Assembly: GCF_041261205.1 (NCBI RefSeq)
Contig: NZ_JBGCCH010000001.1
Coordinates: 682,001-746,000, forward strand
DNA: 64,000 bases
Direction: 5' to 3'
DNA from: Catenulispora sp. MAP5-51
Lineage (GTDB): Bacteria > Actinomycetota > Actinomycetes > Streptomycetales > Catenulisporaceae
The notes under the pieces are model-generated. The model was not told the DNA's origin, ran no database searches, and saw only the letters and a list, made by a program, of their open reading frames with translations. A program made the position numbers and the translations under genes. Positions 1-7,822 of the stretch are shown piece by piece. Each line of letters starts with the position of its first letter. Position 1 is the stretch's first letter.

Positions 1-1
1 G

Positions 2-1123
2 CCGCTGATCGCGTTCGGCCTGTTCGCCGGCGCGCTGGCCGACCGGCTCGACCGGCGCCGCTACTACCTGGTGTGCACCGTCGGGCAGGGCGCCTGCTCG
101 GCCCTGCTCGCGACACAAGCTCTGCTCGGCACGTTCCCGGTCGTCGCCGTGCTATTGGTCGTCGCGGCGCAGTCGGTGTTCGGCGCGGGCAGCAGCCCGA
201 CCGCGCGGACGTTCCTGCCGCGGCTGGTGCGTACCGAGCACCTCGGGGCGGCGTTGGCGCTGAACCGGATCGCGTTCCAGGCCTCGATGATGGTGGGGCC
301 CGCGATCGGGGGGCTGGTGGTGGCCGGGGTGGGGATCGGCGGCTGCTATCTGATCGACGCGCTGTCCTTCGGCGCCGCGTTCTACGGCGCGTTCCGGCTG
401 CCGCGGGCGGTCTCGGCGATGCCCGCGGAGGCGGCGCCGCGTCCGGGGCTGCGGGGTGTGGCCGACGGTCTGAGCTACCTGATGCACACCGCGCCGGTGC
501 GCGGGGCGCTGCTCACCGACCTGGCCACGACCGTGCTCACCATGCCGGTCAGCCTGTTCCCGCTGCTCAACGCCGAGCGCTTCGGCGGCAACCCGCGCAC
601 CCTGGGCCTGTTCCTGGCCGCGATCGCGGTCGGCGGGGTCACCGCCTCGGTGTTCTCCGGGACGTTCACCAGGCTGCCGCGCCCCGGCGCCGTCATGCTG
701 CTCGGCTCGACGGTCTGGGGCGCCGCGCTGCTGACGCTCGGCCTGGTCTCCAACGCCTGGCTGGGCCTGGCGTGCCTGGCGGTCGCCGGCGCCGCGGACA
801 CCCTGGCGGTGGTCTCGCGCAGCACGGTCGTCCAGCTGAACACCCCCGACGAGATGCTCGGGCGGGTCGCCGCCGCCGAGCAGATCGCCGGGCAGGCCGG
901 GCCGGAGCTGGGCAACCTGCGCGCCGGCCTGACCGCCGCCGCGACGTCCGGGGCGGCGGCCCTGGTGAGCGGCGGCGTGCTGTGCCTGGCCGCGCTCGCG
1001 GTGATCATGGTGAAGACGCCGGAACTGCGGGAGTTCACCCGGCCGACGGCTGTCGAACCCCCGCAGCCCCCGCAGCCCGTGAGCGTGGCCGGAGAACCCG
1101 CCGGCGCGGCCCGAGAACCCGGT
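2..1123 (+). CDS. MFS transporter, 5' truncated by the window edge
   Basis: This is a major facilitator exporter of the inner membrane, missing its N-terminus. The visible frame opens with GALADRLDRRR, the loop 2-3 motif A of MFS proteins, followed by about ten hydrophobic helices that end near VKTPELREF (about base 1040). After that the protein becomes Pro/Ala-rich. No stop occurs in this frame at the expected end: it stays open across the whole opposing monooxygenase gene to a TAG at 2501-2503. One extra base in either of two five-C runs (1058-1062, 1067-1071) would reach the TGA at 1080-1082. The end given here is therefore a placeholder just before the convergent gene. Either a frameshift, a sequence error or a genuinely unusual antisense tail is possible. 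Substrate is unknown; drug or metabolite efflux is the family norm. Confidence 0.75.
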
Positions 1124-2419
1124 TCACCGCACCGACAGCGAAGCCCGTGCGTTCAGCGCGTCGGCGTCGAACCCCGTCGTGCTCCGGAACGCCTCGTCGA
1201 TGGCCGTGATCTCCGCCGCGCTCAGCACGTCCTCGACCGCGCCGAACCCCTCCGGCGCCCGGTCGGCCACCAGGTTCAGGATCCGGTCCATCGGGAAGGT
1301 CCGGTTCGCCGCCACCACCGCCGCCGTCGCCGGCAGCCGCAGCGCCTCGTACGCCGCGAGCCCGGCGGCCGGGTCGTCCGCGTGCGCGGCCAGCAGCTGC
1401 GCCAGGTGCCGCGCGTCGAGGATCGCCTGCGAGCCGCCGTTGGACCCGATCGGATACATCGGGTGCGCCGCGTCGCCGAGCAGCGTGATGCGCCCGCGCC
1501 CCCAGAACGGCAGCGGATCCCGGTCGACCATCGGGTACTCCAGCACCTTCGGGCTGGACGCCATCAGCTCGCACACATCGACGCCGCCCATCGTCCACCC
1601 CTGGTAATGCGGCAGCGCCTCGGCCAGATCCCCGGCCCGGTCCCAGTCCGGAACCTGCGCGGCGTCGGAGTCGACGCGCACCTCGGCGACCCAGTTGATC
1701 AGGACCCGTCCGCCCTCGCCGCGCGGCGCGGAGATGGGATACACGACGAACTTCGCCGCCCGGTTGCTCCCGGCCCACATCATGCTCCGGCCGGTGAGGA
1801 ACGCGTCCCCCTCCGTGCAGCCGCGCCACATCTTGATGCCGCTCCAGCGCGGCGCGCCCTCGTCCGGATGCAGCTGCGCGCGCACCGTCGAGTTCAGTCC
1901 GTCCGCGCCAATGACCAGATCGGACTCGAAGATCCCCAGGTCATCCCCGGCCCGACCGACCAGTCGGCTCAGGACCTTGTCACCCTCCTGCCGTACCTCG
2001 GCCAGCGCCGTGGACGTCCGCACGCTGTCCGGCCCGAGCCGGTCGCGCACCGCCGCCAGCAGCATCGCCTGCAACTCGCCCCGGTGCACCGAGTACTGCG
2101 GCCAGTTGTACCCGGCCCCCATGCCGCGCGCCTCGGACCAGATCCGGTTCCCGAACCTGTCCATCACGACCACCTCGGCCGTGGGAACCGCGATCCGCTC
2201 CAGCTCCGGCCCCAGGCCCAGCTCGATCAGCTCGCGCGTGGCGTGCGGCAGCAGGTTGATGCCGACGCCCAGCGGCCGCAGCTCGGACACGGAGTCGATC
2301 ACCTGGATCCCGGTGGCCACACCGGCCGCGTGCAGGCTCAGGGCGGCGCTGAGCCCCCCGATTCCGGCGCCGACGATCAGTACCCTCACAGCTGCTCCCT
2401 CGTTCGCGGTCGGCGTCAT
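1124..2419 (-). CDS. FAD-dependent aromatic-ring monooxygenase (group A)
   Basis: A single-component flavin hydroxylase of 431 residues that would use NAD(P)H and O2 to hydroxylate an aromatic or similar substrate in the cytoplasm. An N-terminal Rossmann motif GAGIGGLSAAL binds FAD. A DG motif (GADGLNSTVR) lies mid-protein, and the GD motif GDAAHPMYPIGSNGGSQAI near residue 300 contacts the flavin, all in the order of the PHBH/salicylate hydroxylase family. The ATG at 2419 is preferred because an AGGTGG ribosome site lies 6 bases upstream; the longer frame to 2482 has none. The gene runs divergently from the SPFH operon, with 138 bp between the two starts, and the palindrome at 2483-2498 sits in that gap. 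The specific substrate cannot be read from sequence. Confidence 0.88.
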   Translation of the reverse strand: MTPTANEGAAVRVLIVGAGIGGLSAALSLHAAGVATGIQVIDSVSELRPLGVGINLLPHATRELIELGLGPELERIAVPTAEVVVMDRFGNRIWSEARGMGAGYNWPQYSVHRGELQAMLLAAVRDRLGPDSVRTSTALAEVRQEGDKVLSRLVGRAGDDLGIFESDLVIGADGLNSTVRAQLHPDEGAPRWSGIKMWRGCTEGDAFLTGRSMMWAGSNRAAKFVVYPISAPRGEGGRVLINWVAEVRVDSDAAQVPDWDRAGDLAEALPHYQGWTMGGVDVCELMASSPKVLEYPMVDRDPLPFWGRGRITLLGDAAHPMYPIGSNGGSQAILDARHLAQLLAAHADDPAAGLAAYEALRLPATAAVVAANRTFPMDRILNLVADRAPEGFGAVEDVLSAAEITAIDEAFRSTTGFDADALNARASLSVR

Positions 2420-2482
2420 TCGCAGACCACCTATATACGAGCATTGAACATCAACTCCGGGCCACCACGCGGCGTGGTGCAA

Positions 2483-2498
2483 AAAGTGATATCACTTT
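2483..2498. promoter_or_regulatory. Perfect 16-bp palindrome, candidate operator
   Basis: AAAGTGATATCACTTT is a perfect inverted repeat between the divergent monooxygenase and SPFH genes, about 60 bp upstream of the SPFH start. Such AT-rich palindromes are typical operators. The ribbon-helix-helix protein encoded two genes downstream is the obvious candidate to bind it and autoregulate the operon, but that is inference. Confidence 0.6.
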
Positions 2499-2557
2499 GC
2501 TAGAGTTTTCTTCCAGACCACCGAGGCTAGGCACGCCGGCCCGAGGAGACGTCCGCC

Positions 2558-3523
2558 ATGTCCACCACTCCCGTCACACCGCCACCAGCACAACCACCGG
2601 CACAACCACCCGCCCAGCCACCCGCGCAGCCGCCGACCCCGCCCGCCGTCCCGGGCCTGGCCGCCGCCGCGCCGCCCCCGCTGACCGAGCACCCGGCCTG
2701 GAACATCACCGGCTGGCCCATGCTGATCCTGGCCGTCGCCGCGATCCTGACGGCGATCCTGATCCGGGTCGGCGTCCCGGGCGTGAACATCCTGTTCTCG
2801 ATCGTCGCCGCGCTCCTGCTGATCGGCCTGACCGCGGTCGCGCCGGGCCGGGCCCGCGTGGTCACGCTGTTCGGCCGGTACCTCGGCACGGTGCGCACCA
2901 CCGGCCTGCGCTGGGTCCCGCCGCTGACCGCGCGCCGCGCGGTCTCCACCCGGGTCCGCAACCACGAGACCGCGACCCTGAAGGTCAACGACGCCGACGG
3001 CAACCCGGTGGAGATCGCCGCCGTCGTGGTCTGGCAGGTCCACGACACCGCGCAGGCCGTCTACGCCGTCGACGACTTCGTGCAGTTCGTGGCCATCCAG
3101 GCCGAGACCGCCGTCCGGCACACCGCGACCAGCTACCCCTACGACGCCCGCGGAGAGGACCAGATCTCGCTGCGCGAGCACGCCGACGAGATCACCTCCC
3201 GGATGTCCCAGGAGATCGCCGCCCGCGTCGCGCTGGCCGGCATCGAGGTCGTCGAGTCGCGCATCACGCGCCTGTCCTACGCGCCGGAGATCGCCCAGGT
3301 CATGCTGCGCCGCCAGCAGGCCGAGGCGATCGTGGCCGCGCGGCAGCGGATCGTGCAGGGCGCCGTCGGGATGGTGCGCTCGGCGCTGGAGTCGCTCAAC
3401 GAGGAGGACATCGTCGACCTCGACGAGGAGCGCAAGGCCTCGATGGTCAGCAACCTGCTCGTGGTGCTGTGCAGCGAGCAGTCCACGCAGCCGGTGATCA
3501 ACACCGGCACGCTTTACCAATAG
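2558..3523 (+). CDS. SPFH/band-7 (stomatin-like) membrane protein
   Basis: A 321-residue membrane protein of the SPFH/prohibitin family, which organises membrane microdomains and scaffolds. Residues 1-45 are a proline-rich cytoplasmic leader of repeated AQPP units. Two adjacent hydrophobic segments (about 50-95) form the membrane hairpin. From about 100 the band-7 fold follows, with [19 protein letters not shown] and later the heptad-like coiled region around [27 protein letters not shown] ribosome site stands before the ATG. It is the first gene of an operon with a ribbon-helix-helix regulator and an ABC exporter, which suggests a membrane-stress or export-associated role. Its stop codon lies inside a 17-bp tandem duplication. 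Confidence 0.88.
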   Translation: MSTTPVTPPPAQPPAQPPAQPPAQPPTPPAVPGLAAAAPPPLTEHPAWNITGWPMLILAVAAILTAILIRVGVPGVNILFSIVAALLLIGLTAVAPGRARVVTLFGRYLGTVRTTGLRWVPPLTARRAVSTRVRNHETATLKVNDADGNPVEIAAVVVWQVHDTAQAVYAVDDFVQFVAIQAETAVRHTATSYPYDARGEDQISLREHADEITSRMSQEIAARVALAGIEVVESRITRLSYAPEIAQVMLRRQQAEAIVAARQRIVQGAVGMVRSALESLNEEDIVDLDEERKASMVSNLLVVLCSEQSTQPVINTGTLYQ

Positions 3524-3551
3524 GGCTCCACCAGCAATAGGGCTCTACCAG
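3518..3551 (+). repeat. 17-bp tandem repeat spanning the SPFH stop codon
   Basis: Two copies of CAATAGGGCTCYACCAG (3518-3534 and 3535-3551; 16 of 17 identical). The TAG stop of the SPFH gene is in copy one, and copy two carries the same TAG again. The second copy runs into the ribosome-binding site of the next gene. Confidence 0.85.
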
Positions 3552-3574
3552 GAGGAAGGCAACCCCGCCCGCGC

Positions 3575-3817
3575 ATGGCTGACCGCAAGCAGATCCTGCT
3601 GCGCCTGGACCCGGCCGTCCACGACGCTTTGGCCCGCTGGGCCGGGGACGAGCTGCGCAGCACCACCGCCCAGATCGAGTACCTGCTGCGCCAGGCCCTG
3701 ACCCAGGCCGGCCGGATGCCCTCGGACGTCGGCAAGATGCCGCGGCGCGGCCGTCCGCCCAAAACGGAGGATGTGGAAGACGTGGCACCGGATAGCGAAG
3801 GACAAGAGGGACCATGA
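3575..3817 (+). CDS. Ribbon-helix-helix DNA-binding protein with AT-hook tail
   Basis: An 80-residue putative transcription regulator. The N-terminus ([20 protein letters not shown], then a second helix ending EYLLRQAL) has the beta-strand/helix/helix pattern of Arc/CopG proteins, which bind palindromes as dimers. The tail carries PRRGRPPK, an AT-hook-like minor-groove motif, followed by an acidic end. An AGGAGGAAGG ribosome site lies upstream, and its stop overlaps the ABC ATPase start by 4 bp, so the two are translationally coupled. The context suggests a local regulator of this operon, plausibly through the palindrome at 2483-2498. No toxin partner is visible, so an antitoxin role is less likely. 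Confidence 0.8.
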   Translation: MADRKQILLRLDPAVHDALARWAGDELRSTTAQIEYLLRQALTQAGRMPSDVGKMPRRGRPPKTEDVEDVAPDSEGQEGP

Positions 3818-4827
3818 CCGAGGACCCCGTACTCGTCGTCGACAAGCTCACCAAGACCTTCGGCGCGCGCACCGCGTACTCCGACGTGACCTTCAGCGTC
3901 GGGCGCGGGGAGGTGTTCGGCTTCCTGGGCCCCAACGGCGCCGGCAAGACCACGACCGTGCGCAGCCTGGGCACCCTGATCACGCCGACGTCCGGCCGCG
4001 CCACCGTCGCCGGCATCCCGCTGGAGGCCGACAACGCCGTCGAGATCCGCAAACGCATCGCGATCATGACCGAGGCGCCGGGGCTGTACGGCCGGCTCTC
4101 GGTCACCGAGAACCTCCAGTACTTCGTCGGCCTGTACCACCTCTCGGACGGCGCCCGGCGCATCAAGGACGCGCTGGAGGCCGTCAACCTGAGCGACCGC
4201 GCGAAGGACACCTGCAACAGCCTGTCCAAGGGCCTGCGCCAGCGCGTCGGCCTGGCCCGCACGCTGCTCAACGACCCGGAGATCCTGTTCCTGGACGAGC
4301 CCACCTCCGGCCTGGACCCGGTCGCGGCGCGCGGCGTGCACGACCTGATCAGCGGGCTGCGCGACCGCGGCGTCACCATCTTCTTCACCACGCACCGGCT
4401 GGCCGAGGCCGAGTCGCTGTGCGACCGCGTGGCGATCCTGAACACCACGCTGCGGACCATCGGCAAGCCCTCGGAGCTGCGCGAGCAGCTGTTCCACAAG
4501 AGCCTGGTCGTCACCACGGCCACGCCGCTGTCCGATCCCGGGCGGGTCTTCACCGGGCTGCCCGGGGTCGAGAGCTGGGACTCCGAGGGTTCGGACGCTG
4601 GGCGCTCGACCCCTGGGCGCTCGGACGCCGCGGGCTCGGATTCCGGAGGCACCGCGCCGGGCTCGTACCGCCTGGCCGTCGGCGATCCGGCCGTCGCGGC
4701 ACCGGAGGTCGTCAGAGCCCTGGTCCACGCCGGGGCCGACGTGTTGTCGGTCGGCGAGTCCCGGCACTCGCTGGAAGACGTGTACCTGTCCCTCGTCAAC
4801 GAGGATGTGGAGGCCACCCAGCGATGA
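3814..4827 (+). CDS. ABC transporter ATP-binding protein (ABC-2 exporter type)
   Basis: A 337-residue ATPase that would energise the permease encoded next. Walker A is GPNGAGKT at residues 39-46. The signature is [16 protein letters not shown], and Walker B with the D-loop is [13 protein letters not shown], followed by the switch histidine in FFTTHRL. After the nucleotide-binding fold, the C-terminal accessory region contains a low-complexity linker of S/D/G-rich near-repeats (around [17 protein letters not shown]) that is probably a local expansion. The start overlaps the RHH gene by 4 bp and the end overlaps the permease by 4 bp, a tight operon. The export substrate is unknown; the ABC-2 class handles drugs, lipids and polysaccharides. 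Confidence 0.93.
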   Translation: MTEDPVLVVDKLTKTFGARTAYSDVTFSVGRGEVFGFLGPNGAGKTTTVRSLGTLITPTSGRATVAGIPLEADNAVEIRKRIAIMTEAPGLYGRLSVTENLQYFVGLYHLSDGARRIKDALEAVNLSDRAKDTCNSLSKGLRQRVGLARTLLNDPEILFLDEPTSGLDPVAARGVHDLISGLRDRGVTIFFTTHRLAEAESLCDRVAILNTTLRTIGKPSELREQLFHKSLVVTTATPLSDPGRVFTGLPGVESWDSEGSDAGRSTPGRSDAAGSDSGGTAPGSYRLAVGDPAVAAPEVVRALVHAGADVLSVGESRHSLEDVYLSLVNEDVEATQR

Positions 4828-5600
4828 GTGCGCTGCGAGCGATCCAAGCCGTGCGGTCCGGCCGCATCGACGCCACGCGGGTGCGCGCCGTGGTGCGCAA
4901 GGAGGTGACCGACTACCGCCGCAACCGCTTCGTCCTGGTGACGATGACGGTCCTGCCGATCGTGTTCCTGGTGAACCCGATCATCAACATCTTCACCGCG
5001 CCGACCGGCGGCATCTCGCACACCGCCCTGGAGGCCCGCGTCGGCTCCACGATGCTGTTCCTGCTGCTGGTCCCGGTCATCCTGCCGGCCACGATCTCGG
5101 CGACCTCGATCGTCACCGAACGCGAACAGGGCACCCTGGAGCCGGTCCTGACCACGCCGGTGCGCAGCGAGGAACTGCTCATCGGCAAGGCGCTGGCCGC
5201 GCTGATCCCGGCGGTGGGCATCGCCTACGCGATGCTCGGCATCTTCCTGCTGGCCGTGAAGCTGTTCGCGCACCAGCAGATCGCCGACGCGGTGCTGGAG
5301 GGCCCGCGGATCCTGGCCCAGGTACTGTTCGTCCCGCTGCTGGCCGGCTGGGCGATCTGGGCCGGACTGGCGGTGTCGGTACGGGCCAACGACGTGCGCG
5401 TGGCGCAGCAGCTGGGGACGCTGGCGAGCCTGCCGCCGCTGGCCATCGCCGCGCTGATGGCGTTCGACGTGATCACGCCGACGTTCCGGGTGGCGCTGCT
5501 GTTCGCGGTCGGCCTGCTGGTCCTGGACATCGGGGCCTACCGGCTCATCGCGCCGATGTTCGACCGCGAGCGGCTGATCACGGCGCGGCGCTCGAAATAG
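4824..5600 (+). CDS. ABC-2 type transporter permease
   Basis: A 258-residue integral membrane protein with about six hydrophobic helices, beginning with the segment around VLVTMTVLPIVFLVNPIIN. A cytoplasmic coupling stretch, TEREQGTLEPVLTTPVR, is characteristic of ABC-2/NatB-type permeases. The ATG at 4824 overlaps the ATPase stop (ATGA), so the two subunits are made together. The 3' end overlaps the convergent LysR gene by 23 bp. With the ATPase it would form a two-subunit exporter. The association with an SPFH scaffold upstream is the notable part of the context. Confidence 0.9.
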   Translation: MSALRAIQAVRSGRIDATRVRAVVRKEVTDYRRNRFVLVTMTVLPIVFLVNPIINIFTAPTGGISHTALEARVGSTMLFLLLVPVILPATISATSIVTEREQGTLEPVLTTPVRSEELLIGKALAALIPAVGIAYAMLGIFLLAVKLFAHQQIADAVLEGPRILAQVLFVPLLAGWAIWAGLAVSVRANDVRVAQQLGTLASLPPLAIAALMAFDVITPTFRVALLFAVGLLVLDIGAYRLIAPMFDRERLITARRSK

Positions 5601-6456
5601 CCGCCAGCAGCGCCTGCGCGGGCCCGGTCGGCGGCCGGCGTCCGGGGACGACCGCGCACAGGTCCCGGTACATCGGCGGCGCGAGCGGGACCGCGCGGAT
5701 CTCGGTGTCACCGGCGGGGATCGCACCCGGCGGCAGGATCGCCGCGCCGGCCCCGTGCCGGACGAACTCGACGAGGTAGTGCAGGTTCACGACCTCGGCG
5801 ACGATCCGCCGGGCCAGCCCGGCCGCCGCGCAGGCGGTGGAGATCTGGGCCTCCAGGCCCGAATCCAGCCGGTAGGCGAGGAAATCGCGGTCGCGCAGGA
5901 CCGGATCGTCCAGCCGGACCTCGGCGGCGCGCGCCAGCGGATCGGCCGCCGGGAGGGCCAGCACCAGCCGGTCCCGGCCGAGCCGGACGCGGGTGAGCCG
6001 GGCGTCGACCGGCCCGTCCACGAACGCGATGTCCAGGTCGGCCTCGGCGACCGCGCGGGCCAGCGCCCCGGCCGCGTCGTGGGTGAGCCGGACGGTCACT
6101 GCGGGGTGCCGGCGCCGGAAGTCTGCGAGCACGGCCGGGAGGTCCACCGCGGAGAAGGTCTGGATCGCGCCGACGTGCAGCCGGCCGTGCAGGACCCCGC
6201 GGATCCCGGCGACCGCGTCCCGGCCCTCCTGCGCGGCGGCCAGCGCGCGCCGTGCGGCGGGCAGCAGCGCCTGGCCGGCGGCGGTGAGCGTGACCTGGCG
6301 GTTGGTGCGGACGAACAGGGCGTCGCCGAGTTCGTGTTCCAGGGCCGCGATGGCCGCGCTCAGGCCGGACTGGCCGACGTGCACGCGCGCGGCGGCCCGG
6401 GTGAAGTGCCGCTCCTCGGCGACGGCCACGAACTGCTCCAGCTGCCTGAGCTCCAT
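5578..6456 (-). CDS. LysR-family transcriptional regulator
   Basis: A 292-residue regulator. The N-terminus MELRQLEQFVAVAEERHFTR and the following GQSGLSAAIAALEHELG form the winged helix-turn-helix of LysR proteins. The rest is the type-2 periplasmic-binding-like effector domain with two alpha/beta subdomains. The start at 6456 gives the canonical MELRQLEQF beginning; an upstream extension in frame would add 26 unrelated residues. It is divergent from a cupin gene. The intergenic region holds an inverted repeat that starts at its own first codon, the usual position for LysR autoregulation. The likely target is the cupin gene; the ligand is unknown. Confidence 0.92.
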   Translation of the reverse strand: MELRQLEQFVAVAEERHFTRAAARVHVGQSGLSAAIAALEHELGDALFVRTNRQVTLTAAGQALLPAARRALAAAQEGRDAVAGIRGVLHGRLHVGAIQTFSAVDLPAVLADFRRRHPAVTVRLTHDAAGALARAVAEADLDIAFVDGPVDARLTRVRLGRDRLVLALPAADPLARAAEVRLDDPVLRDRDFLAYRLDSGLEAQISTACAAAGLARRIVAEVVNLHYLVEFVRHGAGAAILPPGAIPAGDTEIRAVPLAPPMYRDLCAVVPGRRPPTGPAQALLAAISSAAP

Positions 6457-6476
6457 GCATCGACTGTATCGATGCA
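6456..6476. promoter_or_regulatory. LysR-box-like inverted repeat
   Basis: TGCATCG (6456-6462) and CGATGCA (6470-6476) are perfect 7-bp arms around a 7-bp spacer, and the element includes a T-N11-A pattern. It lies between the divergent LysR and cupin genes and touches the LysR start codon, consistent with autorepression and activation of the cupin gene. Confidence 0.6.
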
Positions 6477-6532
6477 CATCAGCGGATACATCTGTTGGAC
6501 TGATGACCTGGTGCGGCGCAAGGCTGGATCGC

Positions 6533-7036
6533 ATGACGAACCTCGGAATCAGCCACGAATCCGGCCTCTACCCGCCGGTCCTGATCCGCGCCGACGAGGC
6601 CGAGCACATCGCCTCGCTCGGCCACTTCCTGCTGGCCGACGCCGACGTCACCGGCGGCCACCTGAGCAGCCACCGCGTCGCGCTCGCCACCGGCGCGGAC
6701 AGCGCGGTCCCGCACTACCACCGCGGCTCCTCGGAGCTGTTCCATGTGCTGGACGGCCGACTCGACGTCCTGGTCGGCGACACGGTGCAGACCGCGGACG
6801 CCGGCGACCTGCTGATCGTCCCGCCGGGCCTGAGCCACGCCTTCGGCGCGCACGCGGGCTCGACGGCCGAGGCGCTGATCGTGATCACGCCGGGGGTGCG
6901 GCGTTTCGAGTACTTCCGCCTGGTCGAGCGGACGCGCGCCGGGCTGGAGCCGCCGGAGACGCTGCGCATGACGCAGGAGCGGTTCGACACGTTCTTCGTC
7001 GACAGTGCGGTGTGGGAGCGGGCGCGGGCGCACTGA
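6533..7036 (+). CDS. Cupin-domain protein
   Basis: A 167-residue small-molecule-binding or metal-dependent beta-barrel protein. Motif 1 is seen as PHYHRGSSELFHVLDGRLDVL with two histidines and a glutamate as metal ligands, and motif 2 as GDLLIVPPGLSHAFGAH. This is the quercetinase-like single-cupin pattern, and a C-terminal helical extension follows. It is divergently transcribed from a LysR regulator, and the pair is a common arrangement for an inducible detoxification or dioxygenase-type gene. The exact reaction is not inferable. Confidence 0.82.
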   Translation: MTNLGISHESGLYPPVLIRADEAEHIASLGHFLLADADVTGGHLSSHRVALATGADSAVPHYHRGSSELFHVLDGRLDVLVGDTVQTADAGDLLIVPPGLSHAFGAHAGSTAEALIVITPGVRRFEYFRLVERTRAGLEPPETLRMTQERFDTFFVDSAVWERARAH

Positions 7037-7143
7037 TCAGCACAGCTGACGACCGCCGCCGGACTCCGGCCGCCCCGACTGTGAGCCCCATAACTCGCCA
7101 GGCTAGTGTTGCCGCGATATCGACCTGCGAAAGGCATTCGGCA

Positions 7144-7275
7144 ATGGCGGCCCAGAAGCGTCCGGCTCAGCAGAGCGTCAACATCAGCACCGTCAGCGGC
7201 AAGGAGATCGCGCTGATCGTCCTGGCGATGATCGTGCTGGCCGGTGCGGCGGCGAGCTTCGCGCTGCTGGGCTGA
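7144..7275 (+). CDS. Small single-pass membrane protein
   Basis: A 43-residue protein with a charged, polar N-terminus followed by one transmembrane helix (IALIVLAMIVLAGAAASFAL) that ends at the C-terminus. A GAAAGG ribosome site lies upstream. It stands alone between the cupin and Lrp genes. Tail-anchored small proteins of this kind occur widely in actinomycetes. No function can be assigned. Confidence 0.6.
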   Translation: MAAQKRPAQQSVNISTVSGKEIALIVLAMIVLAGAAASFALLG

Positions 7276-7290
7276 GGAATCGCCCGGCCG

Positions 7291-7359
7291 CTCAGGCTGG
7301 CTCCGCCCCGCCGCTCAGTTTGGCACAGCCCCGCTGCTCAGTCTGGCAGCCGCTCCGGC
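7291..7359. repeat. Three 23-bp degenerate repeats at the Lrp 3' end
   Basis: Units start at 7291, 7314 and 7337, each beginning CTCAG followed two bases later by TGGC. The Lrp stop codon (TCA on the plus strand, 7338-7340) lies in the third unit, and the equivalent TCA occurs at the same place in the other two. The region therefore looks like repeated duplication of the gene's last codons. Confidence 0.65.
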
Positions 7360-7796
7360 GCCGCCTGGTGCACCTGCTTGAAGATCACCGAGGTCCGGAA
7401 CCCGGTGACCTCCCGCCGCTTGGCGATCCGGTCGGTCAGGAACACGTGCAGCCGGTCCAGGTCGGGCACGCCGACGTGCAGCACGAAGTCGTCGCCGCCG
7501 GAGAGCACGAACGTGCTGAGCACCTCCGGCAGCGACGAGGCGAAGTCGGAGAAGGCGTCGATCACGCTCCGGCTCAGCGGCCTGATCTGCACCGCGACCA
7601 GCGCCTGCACCCCGCGGTTGAGGGCCCCGGTGTCGATCTCGGCGTGGTAGCCGCGGATCACGCCCCGCCGGGTCAGGGACCTGACCCGCTCCAGGCACGT
7701 CGAGGGCGCGACACCGAGCGTGCGGGCCAGTTCCCGGTTCGACCGGCGCGCATCGGCTTGCAGGAGGCGGACGATCTCCGCGTCGAGGTGATCCAT
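7338..7796 (-). CDS. Lrp/AsnC-family transcriptional regulator
   Basis: A 152-residue regulator of amino-acid metabolism. An N-terminal helix-turn-helix (LDAEIVRLLQADARRSNREL, then GVAPSTCLERVRSLTRRGVI) precedes the RAM ligand-binding domain, with its GGDDFVLHVGVPDLDRL strand-turn. It lies 26 bp downstream of the start-proximal side of nothing else on this strand but immediately follows the 3' end of the branched-chain amino-acid dehydrogenase gene in transcription order. Lrp proteins adjacent to such dehydrogenases commonly control them. The effector is presumably a branched-chain amino acid (inference). Confidence 0.92.
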   Translation of the reverse strand: MDHLDAEIVRLLQADARRSNRELARTLGVAPSTCLERVRSLTRRGVIRGYHAEIDTGALNRGVQALVAVQIRPLSRSVIDAFSDFASSLPEVLSTFVLSGGDDFVLHVGVPDLDRLHVFLTDRIAKRREVTGFRTSVIFKQVHQAAPERLPD

Positions 7797-7822
7797 TCCC
7801 CGATCCTGGCATCCGCTCCGAC

